From positions 1 through 64,000 of the forward strand of contig NZ_LAJH01000010.1 of NCBI RefSeq assembly GCF_001292625.1: a stretch of 64,000 bases of DNA. Direction: 5' to 3'. Below, piece after piece: positions 1 to 9,517 of this stretch. The stretch comes from Shimia sp. SK013. Lineage in GTDB: Bacteria; Pseudomonadota; Alphaproteobacteria; Rhodobacterales; Rhodobacteraceae. The translations under genes and the position numbers were made by a program. Positions within the stretch are counted from its first letter, which is position 1, and every line of letters begins with the position of its first letter. Below the pieces are notes generated by a model that saw only the letters and a program-made list of their open reading frames with translations, had not been told where the DNA came from and searched no databases.

Positions 1-55
1 CACCCATCCCGACCGCCAAAAGGTCTGGATTACAAAAGCTTAGAGGATGCGTCTA

Positions 56-1711
56 ATGCAGGCGGATTATGTGATTGTCGGTGCAGGCAGCGCCGGATGT
101 GCGATGGCCTATCGGCTGAGTGAAGCTGGGAAATCGGTTCTTGTGATCGAGCACGGCGGCACGGATGCTGGGCCACTTATTCAGATGCCTGCGGCGCTGA
201 GTTATCCGATGAACATGTCGATGTATGACTGGGGCTTTAAGAGCGCGTCGGAGCCGTATCTGGGCGGGCGTCAGCTGGTCTGTCCGCGCGGCAAAGTGAT
301 TGGCGGCTCAAGCTCGATCAACGGCATGGTTTATGTGCGCGGGCACGCGGGCGATTACGAACATTGGGCCGAAAGCGGTGCGACCGGATGGGGCTATGCC
401 GATGTGCTGCCGTATTTCAAGCGCATGGAGCATTGGCACGAAAGCGGGCAGGGCGGTGATCCGGAATGGCGCGGCACCGATGGCCCGCTGCACGTGAGCC
501 GCGGCCCGCGCGACAACCCACTGCATTCTGCATTTGTCGATGCGGCGCAGCAAGCTGGTTATCCGGCCACAGACGATTACAACGGGCAGCAGCAAGAGGG
601 CTTTGGCCCGATGGACATGACCGTTCACGGCGGCCAGCGGTGGTCGGCGGCAAATGCGTATCTGAAACCGGCGCTCAAGCGCGACAACTGCGATCTGATC
701 AAGGGATTGGCACGCCGAGTGGTCATCGAGAATGGCCGCGCAGTTGGCGTCGAGATCGAACGTGGCGGGCGGGTGCAGGTGGTGCGCGCCAACGCCGAGG
801 TGATCCTTGCGGCAAGTTCGATAAACTCGCCGAAGCTGTTGATGTTGTCGGGCATCGGGCCCGCCGCGCATCTGGCGCAACACGAGATCAACGTCATCGC
901 AGATCGCGCCGGCGTCGGGCAAAACTTGCAAGATCACCTTGAGGTTTACATGCAGGTGGCGTGTAAGCAGCCGATCACTTTGTATAAGCATTTCAATCTG
1001 TTGGGCAAGGCGATGGTGGGGGCGCAATGGCTGTTCACCAAAACGGGTCTGGGCGCGTCAAATCAGTTTGAAAGCGCCGGGTTCATCCGGTCGCGCGCGG
1101 GCGTGCAATATCCCGATATCCAGTATCACTTCTTGCCGATTGCTGTGCGTTATGACGGGCAGGCGGCAGCTGAAGGCCACGGGTTTCAGGCGCATGTTGG
1201 CCCGATGCGCTCGCCGTCGCGCGGGGCGGTAACGTTGACCTCGGCGAACCCGAAAGCGCCACCGCATATTCTGTTCAACTATATGTCGACAGAGCAGGAT
1301 TGGGTTGATTTCCGCGCGGCGCTTCGGCTGACGCGGGAAATCTTTGCACAGGATGCGATGAAGCCGTTTGTGAAGCACGAAATCCAACCCGGCGAGGTCC
1401 TGCAAAGCGACGATGAGTTGGACGGGTTTATCCGCCAGCATGCGGAAAGCGCTTATCATCCCTGTGGCACGTGCAAGATGGGGGCGGTGGATGACCCGAG
1501 CGCCGTTGTCGACCCGGAGTGTCGCGTGATTGGCGTGGATGGGTTGCGGGTTGCGGATAGTTCGATCTTTCCGCGTATTACCAACGGCAACCTTAACGGG
1601 CCGTCGATCATGACCGGCGAAAAAGCGTCTGACCATATTCTGGGCCGTAGCCTTGCGGCGTCAAATGCCGAACCTTGGTTCCATCCGGAGTGGCAAACGG
1701 CACAGCGTTAA
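56..1711 (+). CDS. betA: Choline dehydrogenase (GMC oxidoreductase)
   Basis: FAD-dependent enzyme that oxidises choline to betaine aldehyde, the first step of glycine betaine synthesis. Seen: an N-terminal FAD-binding GAGSAG motif at about residues 8-13, GMC signature 1 ([17 protein letters not shown]) near residues 77-93, signature 2 ([16 protein letters not shown]) near residues 254-269, and the active-site histidine in [12 protein letters not shown] near residue 468. Length (551 aa) is normal for BetA. An ATG at 47 is in frame, but AGAGG at 42-46 directly abuts it and is correctly spaced for the ATG at 56, so I use 56. The stop overlaps the stop of the convergent lipoprotein gene. Other bet genes would lie to the left, outside the window. 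BetA is preferred over a generic alcohol dehydrogenase because of overall resemblance; substrate is inferred. Confidence 0.93.
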   Translation: MQADYVIVGAGSAGCAMAYRLSEAGKSVLVIEHGGTDAGPLIQMPAALSYPMNMSMYDWGFKSASEPYLGGRQLVCPRGKVIGGSSSINGMVYVRGHAGDYEHWAESGATGWGYADVLPYFKRMEHWHESGQGGDPEWRGTDGPLHVSRGPRDNPLHSAFVDAAQQAGYPATDDYNGQQQEGFGPMDMTVHGGQRWSAANAYLKPALKRDNCDLIKGLARRVVIENGRAVGVEIERGGRVQVVRANAEVILAASSINSPKLLMLSGIGPAAHLAQHEINVIADRAGVGQNLQDHLEVYMQVACKQPITLYKHFNLLGKAMVGAQWLFTKTGLGASNQFESAGFIRSRAGVQYPDIQYHFLPIAVRYDGQAAAEGHGFQAHVGPMRSPSRGAVTLTSANPKAPPHILFNYMSTEQDWVDFRAALRLTREIFAQDAMKPFVKHEIQPGEVLQSDDELDGFIRQHAESAYHPCGTCKMGAVDDPSAVVDPECRVIGVDGLRVADSSIFPRITNGNLNGPSIMTGEKASDHILGRSLAASNAEPWFHPEWQTAQR

Positions 1712-2493
1712 CCGTCACGCCGTGACGTGGAGCGGAAAAGATCAGGCAAGCCGTCAATTTTGACGAAGTGATCCACGGTGAAGCTGGGAGTTTGGGCCGA
1801 TCCGGTCTGGTTCCAGATTGGACGCATGATATAGACGTCAAAGGCAACTTCGGTGTCGGTGCCCTGAATTGCGTTGAGCCCTTTGCCCTGCACCCGCACG
1901 TTCACGTCCGCACCTTTGATGATCACGGAAAAGCCGGCGTTGACCTCGGATTCGCCGTCGACCAAAAGCCTGATGCCATCGCCATAAGTCACCTTGCGCA
2001 CAAGCACATAGAATTGTTCCGGGTCGTTGACGGCAGTGCGGAAGCCCCATTCATCCAGAAGTCCGCCACCGTCGCGGATGTCGTCGCCCAAATAGCGGGT
2101 GACCCGGGTGATGGTGTTGTCAAACACAACGGAGTTTGGGTAGGAAATTTCAAACGCGGAGCGTGCGGACATCATCGCATCCGCCTTGGCTTTGATGGCG
2201 GCATTCTGGCCACCCACGCCAAATGACGCGCCACTGGTGTAGTCCGCAACTTGAACGGTCTTATCGCGCGGATTTGGCGGCGCCTCAAATCCTGGCACGT
2301 CTGACAGATGCACCATGCGGCTCTCGCCTTTGTCCCACAGGAAAAAACTTCCGGCTTTGAAGTCGCCGGAGTTGATGTAGCCATAGTTGGTTTTCGCGTA
2401 ATCAAGATTGACAGGAACAACGTCACCATCGCGCAGGCATGCGGTGAGAAAGGTGACGGCGAAAAGGGCCGTTGCCGGTTTGAAAATGCGCAT
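1708..2493 (-). CDS. Lipoprotein of unknown function
   Basis: A 261-residue protein with a lipoprotein signal: a basic start (MRIFK), a hydrophobic stretch and the lipobox LTAC with Cys at about residue 19, so it is probably anchored in an envelope membrane facing the periplasm. The mature part is soluble-looking, with no motif I recognise. The reading frame stays open further upstream, but the ATG at 2493 is preceded by GGGGAGC and begins exactly at the signal peptide, so it is taken as the start. It is convergent with betA, and the two stop codons share the sequence TTAA. Function not recognised. Confidence 0.8.
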   Translation of the reverse strand: MRIFKPATALFAVTFLTACLRDGDVVPVNLDYAKTNYGYINSGDFKAGSFFLWDKGESRMVHLSDVPGFEAPPNPRDKTVQVADYTSGASFGVGGQNAAIKAKADAMMSARSAFEISYPNSVVFDNTITRVTRYLGDDIRDGGGLLDEWGFRTAVNDPEQFYVLVRKVTYGDGIRLLVDGESEVNAGFSVIIKGADVNVRVQGKGLNAIQGTDTEVAFDVYIMRPIWNQTGSAQTPSFTVDHFVKIDGLPDLFRSTSRRDG

Positions 2494-2676
2494 ATTGCTC
2501 CCCGATAGATGTGTGGGTCCAAGGACTTGGTTAAAAATGCTTTGGACGGAAAGGTACACGATGCAGCAGTGACCTGTCACGTAAATGGTTTTGTTTCGGG
2601 GATTTGATCGGAGTCAAAGTGTCTGCACCAATTTCCGCCTAGGCTCTGATTGAGTTACACAAAGGAGCGCATTGAT

Positions 2677-2916
2677 ATGTCGAACACCCCCCACGAGTTG
2701 GCTGCCGAATTCCCAGAGTTCATTGAGAAAATGAGCGCTTTGAAAGTGTCGGACAAGCATTTTGCCAAGCTGGCGAATGACTATCACGACCTCAATCGGA
2801 AGGTGCATGCTGCGGAAACGAACGTGCAACCGCGTGAGGAGTTGGCAGAAATGGATCTGCGCAAACGGCGCGGTGCGCTGAAAGACGAGATCTACGCCTA
2901 TCTGAAGGCGAATTGA
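2677..2916 (+). CDS. DUF465 (YdcH-like) small helical protein
   Basis: A 79-residue charged, all-helical protein. The central part (FAKLANDYHDLNRKVH) followed by LRKRRGALKDEIYAYL near the C-terminus is typical of the DUF465/YdcH family, whose role is unknown. Start chosen at the ATG after AAAGGAG (spacing about 10); an earlier in-frame start at 2650 lacks such a site. The gene stands alone and its 3' end overlaps the convergent alpha/beta hydrolase gene by 19 bases. Confidence 0.85.
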   Translation: MSNTPHELAAEFPEFIEKMSALKVSDKHFAKLANDYHDLNRKVHAAETNVQPREELAEMDLRKRRGALKDEIYAYLKAN

Positions 2917-3734
2917 TCGATGAAGGCATAGAGTTTCGGCAGAGTGTCAGAGCGCCATAGGTCGGTATGACCGGCGCCTTTGACGGCAAGGAACTCTTTG
3001 GATTTGGAACGGGCGGCAGCGTGAATCTGTCGCCCCATTTCTATGGGGATCAGTGTGTCGTCAGTGCCGTGCATGATGAACAGGGGCACGGTCACGGATT
3101 TGGCAGCGGATAGACTGTCCCATCTATTTAGCAGGTTTTTCGCTAGTTCCCCGGTGCCGGGGTAGTGGTGTTCGGCCATGTTCGGGATGGATGTGAAGGG
3201 GGCTTCGAGAATGAGGGCTGTGGGTCGGCGGGGAACCATGAGGTGGGCGTCTGCCAAAACAAGAGCAGGGGCTGTTCCGAGGCTTTCTCCATAGAGAATG
3301 AACGAAGTTGGGCCGCTTTCAGGGTCGAGGAGGCCAACATGAGATCGCCAAACGGACCGAGCCGTTTCGATGATCTTGCTCTCTGAGGGGGTGCCCGTGC
3401 TACCGCTGCTGCCCGGATAGGCCAGCGCGATGAGGCCGTAGCCACGCTCGGTGAAGCGGCGGAACCGGCCTGCTCGGGCGGCGAGATTGCCCGCGTTTCC
3501 ATGCAGATAGAAGATCACCGGCTTGCCCTTGCGTGGTGGCGCGGTCCAGACAACGAGGGTTTCGCCATCAAAGTCGAAAGCCTGTTCGGTGACGCCGGAG
3601 AGGCCAGCGTCGGCGGGAGTGACTTGGGTCTTGTCAAACGGGTAGATCAGCAGGCGCCCGGCTGGACCTGCCAGCGTCACGGCGGCGAAGGCGAGGCCAA
3701 TGGTGAGCGCGAGTAGACGGAAAGCGAGACGCAT
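2898..3734 (-). CDS. Alpha/beta hydrolase (BEM46-like)
   Basis: A 278-residue alpha/beta hydrolase. Seen: a hydrophobic N-terminus (signal anchor or signal peptide, residues 3-23), the oxyanion strand motif FYLHGNAGN at 75-83, the nucleophile elbow YGESLG with Ser151, a candidate acid Asp in GTDD (225-226) and a candidate His at 256 in GAGHTD. This completes a Ser-Asp-His triad. Family members are esterases or thioesterases of unclear substrate. The start ATG overlaps the stop of the upstream regulator gene as TGATG, so the two are probably translationally coupled; whether the hydrolase belongs to propionate metabolism is only inference. Confidence 0.85.
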   Translation of the reverse strand: MRLAFRLLALTIGLAFAAVTLAGPAGRLLIYPFDKTQVTPADAGLSGVTEQAFDFDGETLVVWTAPPRKGKPVIFYLHGNAGNLAARAGRFRRFTERGYGLIALAYPGSSGSTGTPSESKIIETARSVWRSHVGLLDPESGPTSFILYGESLGTAPALVLADAHLMVPRRPTALILEAPFTSIPNMAEHHYPGTGELAKNLLNRWDSLSAAKSVTVPLFIMHGTDDTLIPIEMGRQIHAAARSKSKEFLAVKGAGHTDLWRSDTLPKLYAFIDQFAFR

Positions 3735-5134
3735 CAGCCGACCTCATAGGGCAACACGCCGCGGGCGTTTTCGTTGATGGTCAGGCGGCGTTCAAGTGGT
3801 GGCACGGAGCGCTGGTGGCAATCGGCACGTTCACAGATGCGGCAGGAGATGCCAATGGGTTCAAAGGCTTGCGGGTTCTCCAACTCCATATGATCGGCAT
3901 AGACCAGCGCGTCGGCGTGGCGAATTTCACAGCCCAAGGCGATGGCGTAGCGCCGCACCGGCGCGCCGAAATGGCCGCCGGATTTTGAGACATCGCGGGC
4001 CATTGAAATATAGCGCACACCGTCCGGCGTTTCGGCCAGTTGGCGCAGGAAATGGCCTGGCGTTTCAAAGGCGCGGTGCACGTTCCAGAGCGGGCAGGCG
4101 CCGCCAAAACGGGCGAATTGCAGGCGGGTGGCGGAGTGGCGCTTGGTGATGGTGCCGGCCTGATCCACACGCACAAAGAAGAAAGGAATGCCTTTGTTTC
4201 CGGGGCGTTGCATGGTCGAGAGGCGATGCGCGACCTGTTCGATGGAAGCGCCAAACCGGTTTGCCAGAAGTTCGAGGTCGTGGCGGGTGTCATGCGCGGT
4301 CGCCAGAAATTCGCCGTAGGGCATGAGCGCGGCGCCAGCGAAGTAATTGGCGAGGCCAATCTTGGCAATCGAGCGTGCGGCATCGGTGTGGAAACGGGCG
4401 AAATCGAGGGTGGCTTCTAGCAGTTTGTCGCTTTGCAGCAGGGCCACTTGCAGAAGCAGCTGGAAGGTCTGGGTTTCCGGTTGGGCGTAGCGGGAAATCT
4501 GCAGGGTCTGCCCCTTGGCGTCAAAGTCGCGCAGCGCGTCGATGTCGGTAAAGGCGACGGTGATACCGCGGGCCTGAAGGGCCGCAATGGCCGCCGCGCG
4601 GATGCCGCCAGCCTGGATCGACGATTTGGCAAAGTGTTCAGCCGCGCGATCAACGGCGTCTATGTAGTTGTCACAATAGTGGAAAAAGTCGCGGACTTCG
4701 TCCCAAGGATTGGCCTGAGCCTGAACGTCGGAGCGGCCCAAAGCCTCGTCTAATGACGCCAGCCGTTCGTGGGTTTGGCGATAGGCGCGGTGCAATTCCA
4801 GAAAGGCGCGCGCCAAAGCTGGCGCATTTGATGCAGTGAGGCGCAAGTCAGCCAATGGGGCGGAGACATCGGCCAAAACTGGATCGGCAAGGGCTTCGCG
4901 CATATCGCTGACCAGACGTTCGCTGTCACCGGCGGAAAGCTCGGTCACGTCGAGGCCGAATTCCTGAGCCAGAGAGAGCACAACCGTGGTCGAAACCGGA
5001 CGGTTGTTGTTTTCCATCTGGTTCAAATAGGGCAGCGAGACACCGAGCTTTTGGGCGAAGTCTTTTTGCGTCAGATCAAGCCGCGTGCGAATTTCTCGCA
5101 GCTTTGCACCGGCGTAAAGCTTTTGTGTGGGCAT
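3734..5134 (-). CDS. pccR: Short-chain fatty acyl-CoA regulator (PccR/RamB type)
   Basis: Transcription factor of 466 residues. It has an XRE-type helix-turn-helix at about residues 8-65 (KLREIRTRLDLTQKDFAQKL and the following recognition helix SLPYLNQMENNNRPVS), a middle IrrE-like region, and a C-terminal ScfR domain with a Cys cluster (CRICERADCHQRSVPPL). ScfR proteins such as RamB and the Rhodobacter PccR sense acyl-CoA status and control propionyl-CoA or glyoxylate-cycle genes. The location next to pccB/pccA/mutase and the TTTGC repeats at its own promoter and at pccB support the PccR assignment. Start at 5134 follows GGGAGACTCAC; an upstream in-frame ATG at 5161 lies inside the likely operator. 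The downstream hydrolase start overlaps its stop. Confidence 0.88.
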   Translation of the reverse strand: MPTQKLYAGAKLREIRTRLDLTQKDFAQKLGVSLPYLNQMENNNRPVSTTVVLSLAQEFGLDVTELSAGDSERLVSDMREALADPVLADVSAPLADLRLTASNAPALARAFLELHRAYRQTHERLASLDEALGRSDVQAQANPWDEVRDFFHYCDNYIDAVDRAAEHFAKSSIQAGGIRAAAIAALQARGITVAFTDIDALRDFDAKGQTLQISRYAQPETQTFQLLLQVALLQSDKLLEATLDFARFHTDAARSIAKIGLANYFAGAALMPYGEFLATAHDTRHDLELLANRFGASIEQVAHRLSTMQRPGNKGIPFFFVRVDQAGTITKRHSATRLQFARFGGACPLWNVHRAFETPGHFLRQLAETPDGVRYISMARDVSKSGGHFGAPVRRYAIALGCEIRHADALVYADHMELENPQAFEPIGISCRICERADCHQRSVPPLERRLTINENARGVLPYEVG

Positions 5135-5146
5135 GTGAGTCTCCCG

Positions 5147-5176
5147 ATTGCATATCTGCAAACATAACTTTGCAAA
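5147..5176. promoter_or_regulatory. Putative PccR autoregulatory operator
   Basis: Just upstream of the pccR start lie ATTGCATA (5147-5154) and TCTGCAAA (5155-5162), in 8-bp register, followed after six bases by a perfect TTTGCAAA palindrome (5169-5176). ScfR regulators are known to bind TTTGCAAA-type sequences; similar repeats stand before pccB. The position, 13-42 bases before the start codon, would suit autorepression. Binding is inferred from sequence only. Confidence 0.55.
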
Positions 5177-5352
5177 GTGGTGCGCGCCAGTGTTTCAGAT
5201 GATCTGCGGTGAAACGTCGGTAAGGGTATGAATTCCATAGAGATTCAAAAGCGGCCTGCCACTTTCAAGGCGTCAATTTTGCGGAAATGGCGGTTTGTGT
5301 AGCAAAACCCTTTGTAAATAAATGTATTGCGGGAGGTGCTTCGGCGAAGGAT

Positions 5353-6576
5353 TTAGGACTCTCTGAAGCCGAGCTGTTTTTCGCGCCGGATCACCAGCAG
5401 GATTGCGGTCAATCCGGCAACGCTGGTGGCACACATCAACCAGAGCAGCGGGAAGGCGCCGGTTTCCGTGCTGAGCAGAGCACCTGCCAATGCAGAGAGT
5501 GCGGCGCCGCCGCCGAGCATGATGGCGCCCGCGAGGCCGGACGCCGTGCCCGCCAGATGCGGGCGCACCGACAAGGCGCCGGCGGTTGCGTTCGGGATTG
5601 CGAGACCGTTGCCGATACCCACAAAGGTCATGAAGCCGAAGAAAACCAATGCGGATCCATAACCGGCAGCAAAGATCGACAGAGACAGGGCGACGCCGAG
5701 GCCGGCAATGGTGCATCCAGCAAGAACCATACGATTTACGCCAAAGCGTGCGGAGTATCGGCCCGAGAAGAAGTTGCCGAAGAAATACCCCAAAGCCGGG
5801 GCACCAAAATAGAGGCCCATTTGCCCGGGCGACATGCCAAACAGTTGCGTCGCCACAAAAGGAGCGCCGCCGAGATACGCAAAGAAGGCGCCGGAGGTGA
5901 ATCCGTTGGCGAGCGAATAGCCCCAAAAGCGCGGGCTGAGCAGGAGTTCGGGGAATTCCTTGAACTGCTGGGCGAGGCTAAGCCCAGAGGATGATTTTGT
6001 TTCCCCCAGATCGCGCCACGTCAGCCAGAAGATCGCAAGGCCTGCGAAAAACAGCATCCAGAAACTGGCCTGCCAGCCAAAAAACTGATCCAGCACACCG
6101 CCGAGCGCGGGCCCCAGCATCGGCACAACCGTCATGCCCATAGTGACATAGCCAATCATGCCTGCGGCTTGATCGGCGGGCACCATATCGCGCACCACCG
6201 CGCGGCTGAGCACCATCGCCACCACCACGGCGGCCTGCATCATACGGAACGCGAGAAAGACCGCCACATTGGGCGCATAGATGCAGCCAATCGTTGCAAC
6301 AAGAAAGACCAGCAACCCCCAAAGGATGACAGGACGGCGGCCAAATTTGTCCGAAATCGGCCCCACGACAATTTGCAGCACGGCATTGACCGCAAGGTAG
6401 ACCGCGATCGACAGCTGCATCACGCCATAGTTGGTGTCAAAATAGGCTGTCATCGATGGCAGGCTGGGCAGGAAGATATTCATGCAAAGCGCCGAAACAC
6501 CTGCCAGCAAGATCAGTGTGGCGATGTTTGGCGGACTTTGGCGGTCTAAAAAGCGGGCGGGTGAATGATCGTTCAT
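5353..6576 (-). CDS. Bcr/CflA-type multidrug efflux MFS transporter
   Basis: A 407-residue inner-membrane protein with about 12 hydrophobic segments. The loop between TM2 and TM3 has the MFS motif A variant GPISDKFGRRPVIL, TM4 has SRAVVRDMVP, and TM5 carries the drug/H+ antiporter motif C-like MTVVPMLGPALGG. This pattern is that of the Bcr/CflA drug:H+ antiporters. The substrate is unknown. It is transcribed away from pccB, with the TTTGC repeat cluster between the two genes, so it could be co-controlled by PccR or simply be a neighbour. Confidence 0.88.
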   Translation of the reverse strand: MNDHSPARFLDRQSPPNIATLILLAGVSALCMNIFLPSLPSMTAYFDTNYGVMQLSIAVYLAVNAVLQIVVGPISDKFGRRPVILWGLLVFLVATIGCIYAPNVAVFLAFRMMQAAVVVAMVLSRAVVRDMVPADQAAGMIGYVTMGMTVVPMLGPALGGVLDQFFGWQASFWMLFFAGLAIFWLTWRDLGETKSSSGLSLAQQFKEFPELLLSPRFWGYSLANGFTSGAFFAYLGGAPFVATQLFGMSPGQMGLYFGAPALGYFFGNFFSGRYSARFGVNRMVLAGCTIAGLGVALSLSIFAAGYGSALVFFGFMTFVGIGNGLAIPNATAGALSVRPHLAGTASGLAGAIMLGGGAALSALAGALLSTETGAFPLLWLMCATSVAGLTAILLVIRREKQLGFRES

Positions 6577-6635
6577 AATCTCAGAATTAGGCCTGTCGGG
6601 TGGGAATGTCCATGGTGTGGTTAAACTGTGAAATA

Positions 6636-6691
6636 TTTGCTAATTTGCAATTTACTGCACTGACCGTCGGTGTGGTTTGCAAATTTGCCGG
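6636..6691. promoter_or_regulatory. Putative PccR operator cluster before pccB
   Basis: Between the MFS gene and pccB there are two pairs of TTTGC repeats, each in 8-bp register: TTTGCTAA TTTGCAAT (6636-6651) and TTTGCAAA TTTGCCGG (6676-6691), with a TACTGCA half-site at 6653-6659 between them. The pattern resembles the sites at the pccR promoter. ScfR proteins bind TTTGCAAA-like DNA. These repeats also argue that pccB starts at 6754 rather than further upstream. Predicted from sequence only. Confidence 0.6.
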
Positions 6692-6753
6692 AAAATCCTT
6701 TTGCAGCGCAGCATCGCAGACTATGGTCGGCCCCAAATTACAGGGGTCCTGCT

Positions 6754-8286
6754 ATGAAAGATATCCTCCAACAATTGGAAGAGCGCCGCGAAACAGCCCG
6801 TTTGGGGGGTGGTCAGCGCCGCATCGACAGCCAGCATGCCAAGGGCAAGCTGACCGCGCGTGAGCGGATTGAGCTTTTGCTCGATGAGGGCAGCTTTGAA
6901 GAGTTTGACATGTTCAAAACCCATCGCTGTACCGAATTTGGTATGGAAAATCAAAAGCCTGCGGGTGACGGTGTGATCACCGGCTGGGGCACAATCAATG
7001 GCCGGATGGTCTATGTGTTCTCACAGGATTTCACTGTATTTGGGGGCTCGCTGAGTGAAACACACGCTCAGAAGATCTGTAAAATTCAGGATATGGCCAT
7101 GCAGAATGGTGCGCCCATTATCGGTCTGAATGACTCGGGTGGTGCGCGGATTCAGGAAGGCGTGGATTCGCTGGCTGGGTATGCCGAAGTGTTCCAACGC
7201 AACATCATGGCCTCGGGCGTGGTGCCGCAGATCAGCGTGATCATGGGGCCATGTGCAGGTGGCGCAGTGTATAGTCCGGCGATGACCGACTTTATCTTTA
7301 TGGTCAAAGACACGTCATATATGTTTGTAACTGGCCCCGACGTGGTGAAAACCGTGACCAACGAGGTTGTCACGGCAGAAGAACTGGGCGGCGCGTCCAC
7401 CCACACCAAAAAGTCGTCCGTGGCGGATGGCGCGTTTGAAAACGATGTCGAAGCATTGGCCGAAGTGCGCCGTTTGGTGGACTTCTTGCCGCTCAACAAT
7501 CGCGAAAAACCACCTGTACGTCCGTTCTTTGATGAACCGGGCCGGATCGAAAAAAGCCTTGATACGCTGGTGCCGGAAAACGCCAACACGCCGTATGACA
7601 TGAAAGAGCTGATCGCGAAGATTGCGGACGAAGGCGATTTCTACGAAATTCAGGAAGACTACGCCAAGAACATTCTGACAGGATTTATCCGTCTGGAAGG
7701 TCAGACCGTGGGCGTGGTGGCGAACCAGCCGATGGTGCTGGCCGGTTGTCTGGACATTGACAGTTCACGCAAGGCGGCGCGGTTTGTGCGCTTCTGTGAC
7801 TGTTTTGAAATTCCAATCCTGACGCTGGTGGATGTGCCGGGGTTCCTGCCGGGGACGAGCCAGGAATACGGTGGCGTGATCAAACACGGTGCGAAGCTGT
7901 TGTTTGCTTATGGCGAGGCGACGGTGCCGAAAGTGACTGTGATCACGCGCAAGGCTTATGGTGGCGCGTATGACGTTATGGCGTCCAAGCACCTGCGCGG
8001 TGATTTCAACTATGCCTGGCCAACTGCGGAGATCGCGGTGATGGGTGCGAAGGGTGCGACCGAGATTATTCATCGGGCTGACCTGGGCGATGCGGAGAAG
8101 ATTGCAGTGCATGCGCAGGACTATGAAGACCGTTTTGCGACGCCGTTTGTGGCGGCAGAACGCGGCTTTATCGACGAGGTGATCCAACCGAAGTCGACAC
8201 GCATGCGGGTGAGCCGCGCGTTCGCGAGCCTACGAAACAAGAAACTCGAGAACCCGTGGAAGAAGCACGATAATATTCCGTTGTGA
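6754..8286 (+). CDS. pccB: Propionyl-CoA carboxylase beta subunit
   Basis: Carboxyltransferase subunit (510 aa) that moves CO2 from carboxybiotin on PccA to propionyl-CoA, giving (S)-methylmalonyl-CoA. The whole chain reads as a biotin-dependent carboxyltransferase with N-lobe [20 protein letters not shown] and [17 protein letters not shown], and C-lobe [22 protein letters not shown] and [15 protein letters not shown], the glycine-rich motifs that hold the acyl-CoA and biotin. The start at ATG 6754 follows AGGGG and gives the usual [13 protein letters not shown]-terminus; a longer frame from 6670 would run through the operator repeats. The partner pccA lies 2.7 kb downstream, separated by small genes. 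Confidence 0.96.
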   Translation: MKDILQQLEERRETARLGGGQRRIDSQHAKGKLTARERIELLLDEGSFEEFDMFKTHRCTEFGMENQKPAGDGVITGWGTINGRMVYVFSQDFTVFGGSLSETHAQKICKIQDMAMQNGAPIIGLNDSGGARIQEGVDSLAGYAEVFQRNIMASGVVPQISVIMGPCAGGAVYSPAMTDFIFMVKDTSYMFVTGPDVVKTVTNEVVTAEELGGASTHTKKSSVADGAFENDVEALAEVRRLVDFLPLNNREKPPVRPFFDEPGRIEKSLDTLVPENANTPYDMKELIAKIADEGDFYEIQEDYAKNILTGFIRLEGQTVGVVANQPMVLAGCLDIDSSRKAARFVRFCDCFEIPILTLVDVPGFLPGTSQEYGGVIKHGAKLLFAYGEATVPKVTVITRKAYGGAYDVMASKHLRGDFNYAWPTAEIAVMGAKGATEIIHRADLGDAEKIAVHAQDYEDRFATPFVAAERGFIDEVIQPKSTRMRVSRAFASLRNKKLENPWKKHDNIPL

Positions 8287-8293
8287 GTCAAAG

Positions 8294-8315
8294 GCCCGCC
8301 GCGTCAGCGGCGGGC
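8294..8315 (+). terminator. Stable hairpin after pccB
   Basis: Perfect 9-bp GC-rich stem (GCCCGCCGC / GCGGCGGGC) with a GTCA loop, eight bases after the pccB stop. There is no T-run, so it may act as a weak terminator, an mRNA 3'-end stabiliser or a processing site that raises pccB message over the downstream genes. Confidence 0.55.
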
Positions 8316-8358
8316 GATACGTCCTAGCGCGGTTTTGGGTCATCAGAGAGGTCTAAGC

Positions 8359-8760
8359 ATGAGCACCGTTTTCAACACCCAAGCGTTTACGATTGCCCAC
8401 GCGGACGAGGGCAAGTTCGTGGGCAAAGGCCTGCGTGCGTTCTTTGAGTATCGCGATTTGGGAATCGAAGGCGCTTCGGGTGGCAAGTTCGGAGCGCATG
8501 TCATTCGCGCGGTGCCGGGCATGGAAAGCCCTGCGGCGTGGCATAGCCATGAGCTCGAATTCCAGATGGTTTATGTGACCAAAGGCTGGGTGGTGTTTGA
8601 ATACGAAGGCGAGGGCGAGCATGTTTTGCGCGAGGGGTCTTGTGTGTTGCAGCCGCCGGGCATCAAACACCGTGAAGTGCGCCACTCGGATGATATGGAG
8701 CTGATCGAGATCATCAGCCCAGCCGAGTTTGTAACCCAAGACGAGGATACGCCGGAGTGA
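8359..8760 (+). CDS. Cupin-domain protein
   Basis: A 133-residue single-cupin protein. Motif 1 is visible as HSHELEFQMVYVTKGWVVFEYEGEG (His pair and Glu, broken here by spacing typical of the fold) around residues 56-80, and the second half has LQPPGIKHREVRHSDD with the motif-2 His. Such proteins bind a metal and may be enzymes or ligand sensors; no specific substrate is apparent. The start ATG follows AGAGGTCTAAGC. It shares its stop TGA with the GTG start of the next gene, so the two are coupled. Its place inside the pcc locus suggests a link to propionate metabolism, but this is inference. Confidence 0.8.
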   Translation: MSTVFNTQAFTIAHADEGKFVGKGLRAFFEYRDLGIEGASGGKFGAHVIRAVPGMESPAAWHSHELEFQMVYVTKGWVVFEYEGEGEHVLREGSCVLQPPGIKHREVRHSDDMELIEIISPAEFVTQDEDTPE

Positions 8761-9110
8761 GCAAAGCCCGCTGGCATATCGCGCGCGATGGGGACACCCT
8801 GACGCTGAGCCGAATGGCTTCGGCTCGGTTTGATGTGTCGGCCCGTACCGTGTTGCCGGATGGCGGGCGTTTGGCCGTGGCGCATCAAGTGCGGCAGGAT
8901 ATGTGGCGGGCACTGCAGGGGCTGAGGGGCTTTGCGCCCGCGGTTGAGGTGCGCCGCGAGGGCGGTGCATTGCATGTGAGAGCAGGTGGGCAGGTGGCCG
9001 GAGCGGTCGCCAAGACCCAAGTAGAAGACACAATTCAGGGCGTTCTGGACTGCCCCAAGCGCCGCGCGCGCTGGGTGCGTCACGCCAATCGCGGGAGGGT
9101 GGACACATGA
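8757..9110 (+). CDS. Conserved small protein in pcc locus, unknown function
   Basis: A 117-residue basic, soluble protein starting with GTG that overlaps the cupin stop (GTGA), and itself overlapping the next gene (ATGA). The sequence is rich in Arg and Val with no Cys except near the C-terminus (DCPKRRARW) and no motif I recognise. The tight overlaps on both sides support it as a real gene translated from the same message as the cupin and the exported protein downstream. Confidence 0.7.
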   Translation: MSKARWHIARDGDTLTLSRMASARFDVSARTVLPDGGRLAVAHQVRQDMWRALQGLRGFAPAVEVRREGGALHVRAGGQVAGAVAKTQVEDTIQGVLDCPKRRARWVRHANRGRVDT

Positions 9111-9517
9111 TCCGCCGCGCCGCACTTGCAGCATCTGCCGCGCTAGGAGGGACCTTATGGAGCGCGGCCACGGCCGGGGCCTTGGAGGAGACACCGGCCG
9201 TGCCTTCCGGTAATGAAATCCGCTTGCAGGAGATCATTTACGAGACCCGTCAAGACAGCAGTCAGGTCGCGCGGTTCCGCTATGTGATGCCCTTGATCCG
9301 GCAGGGTCTGGAGTTTCACCAGATCGAGGAAGATTTCTTTCATCTTTGTATCGGCGTGGCGGTGCCATACCTTGCGATTGAGGCCAAAGAGGTGGATCAG
9401 GTGATCATCTCGATGGCGGATCGTGAAACCGAGTTTGGCGCCACGTCCTCCCTTGCTACCCAGTTTTTCGAGGCTTTCAGCATCGAAGACGGGGGCTGTA
9501 TCTGGGAGGGTTTTTGA
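9107..9517 (+). CDS. DUF6497-like exported protein
   Basis: A 136-residue protein with a signal peptide (basic MIRRAALAA, hydrophobic stretch, cleavage probably after TAGA near residue 25). The mature part ends in QFFEAFSIEDGGCIWEGF, a C-terminal pattern I associate with the DUF6497 family of Rhodobacteraceae. Two Cys (HLCIG and GGCIW) may form a disulfide in the periplasm. The start overlaps the previous stop as ATGA. Function unknown. Confidence 0.7.
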   Translation: MIRRAALAASAALGGTLWSAATAGALEETPAVPSGNEIRLQEIIYETRQDSSQVARFRYVMPLIRQGLEFHQIEEDFFHLCIGVAVPYLAIEAKEVDQVIISMADRETEFGATSSLATQFFEAFSIEDGGCIWEGF

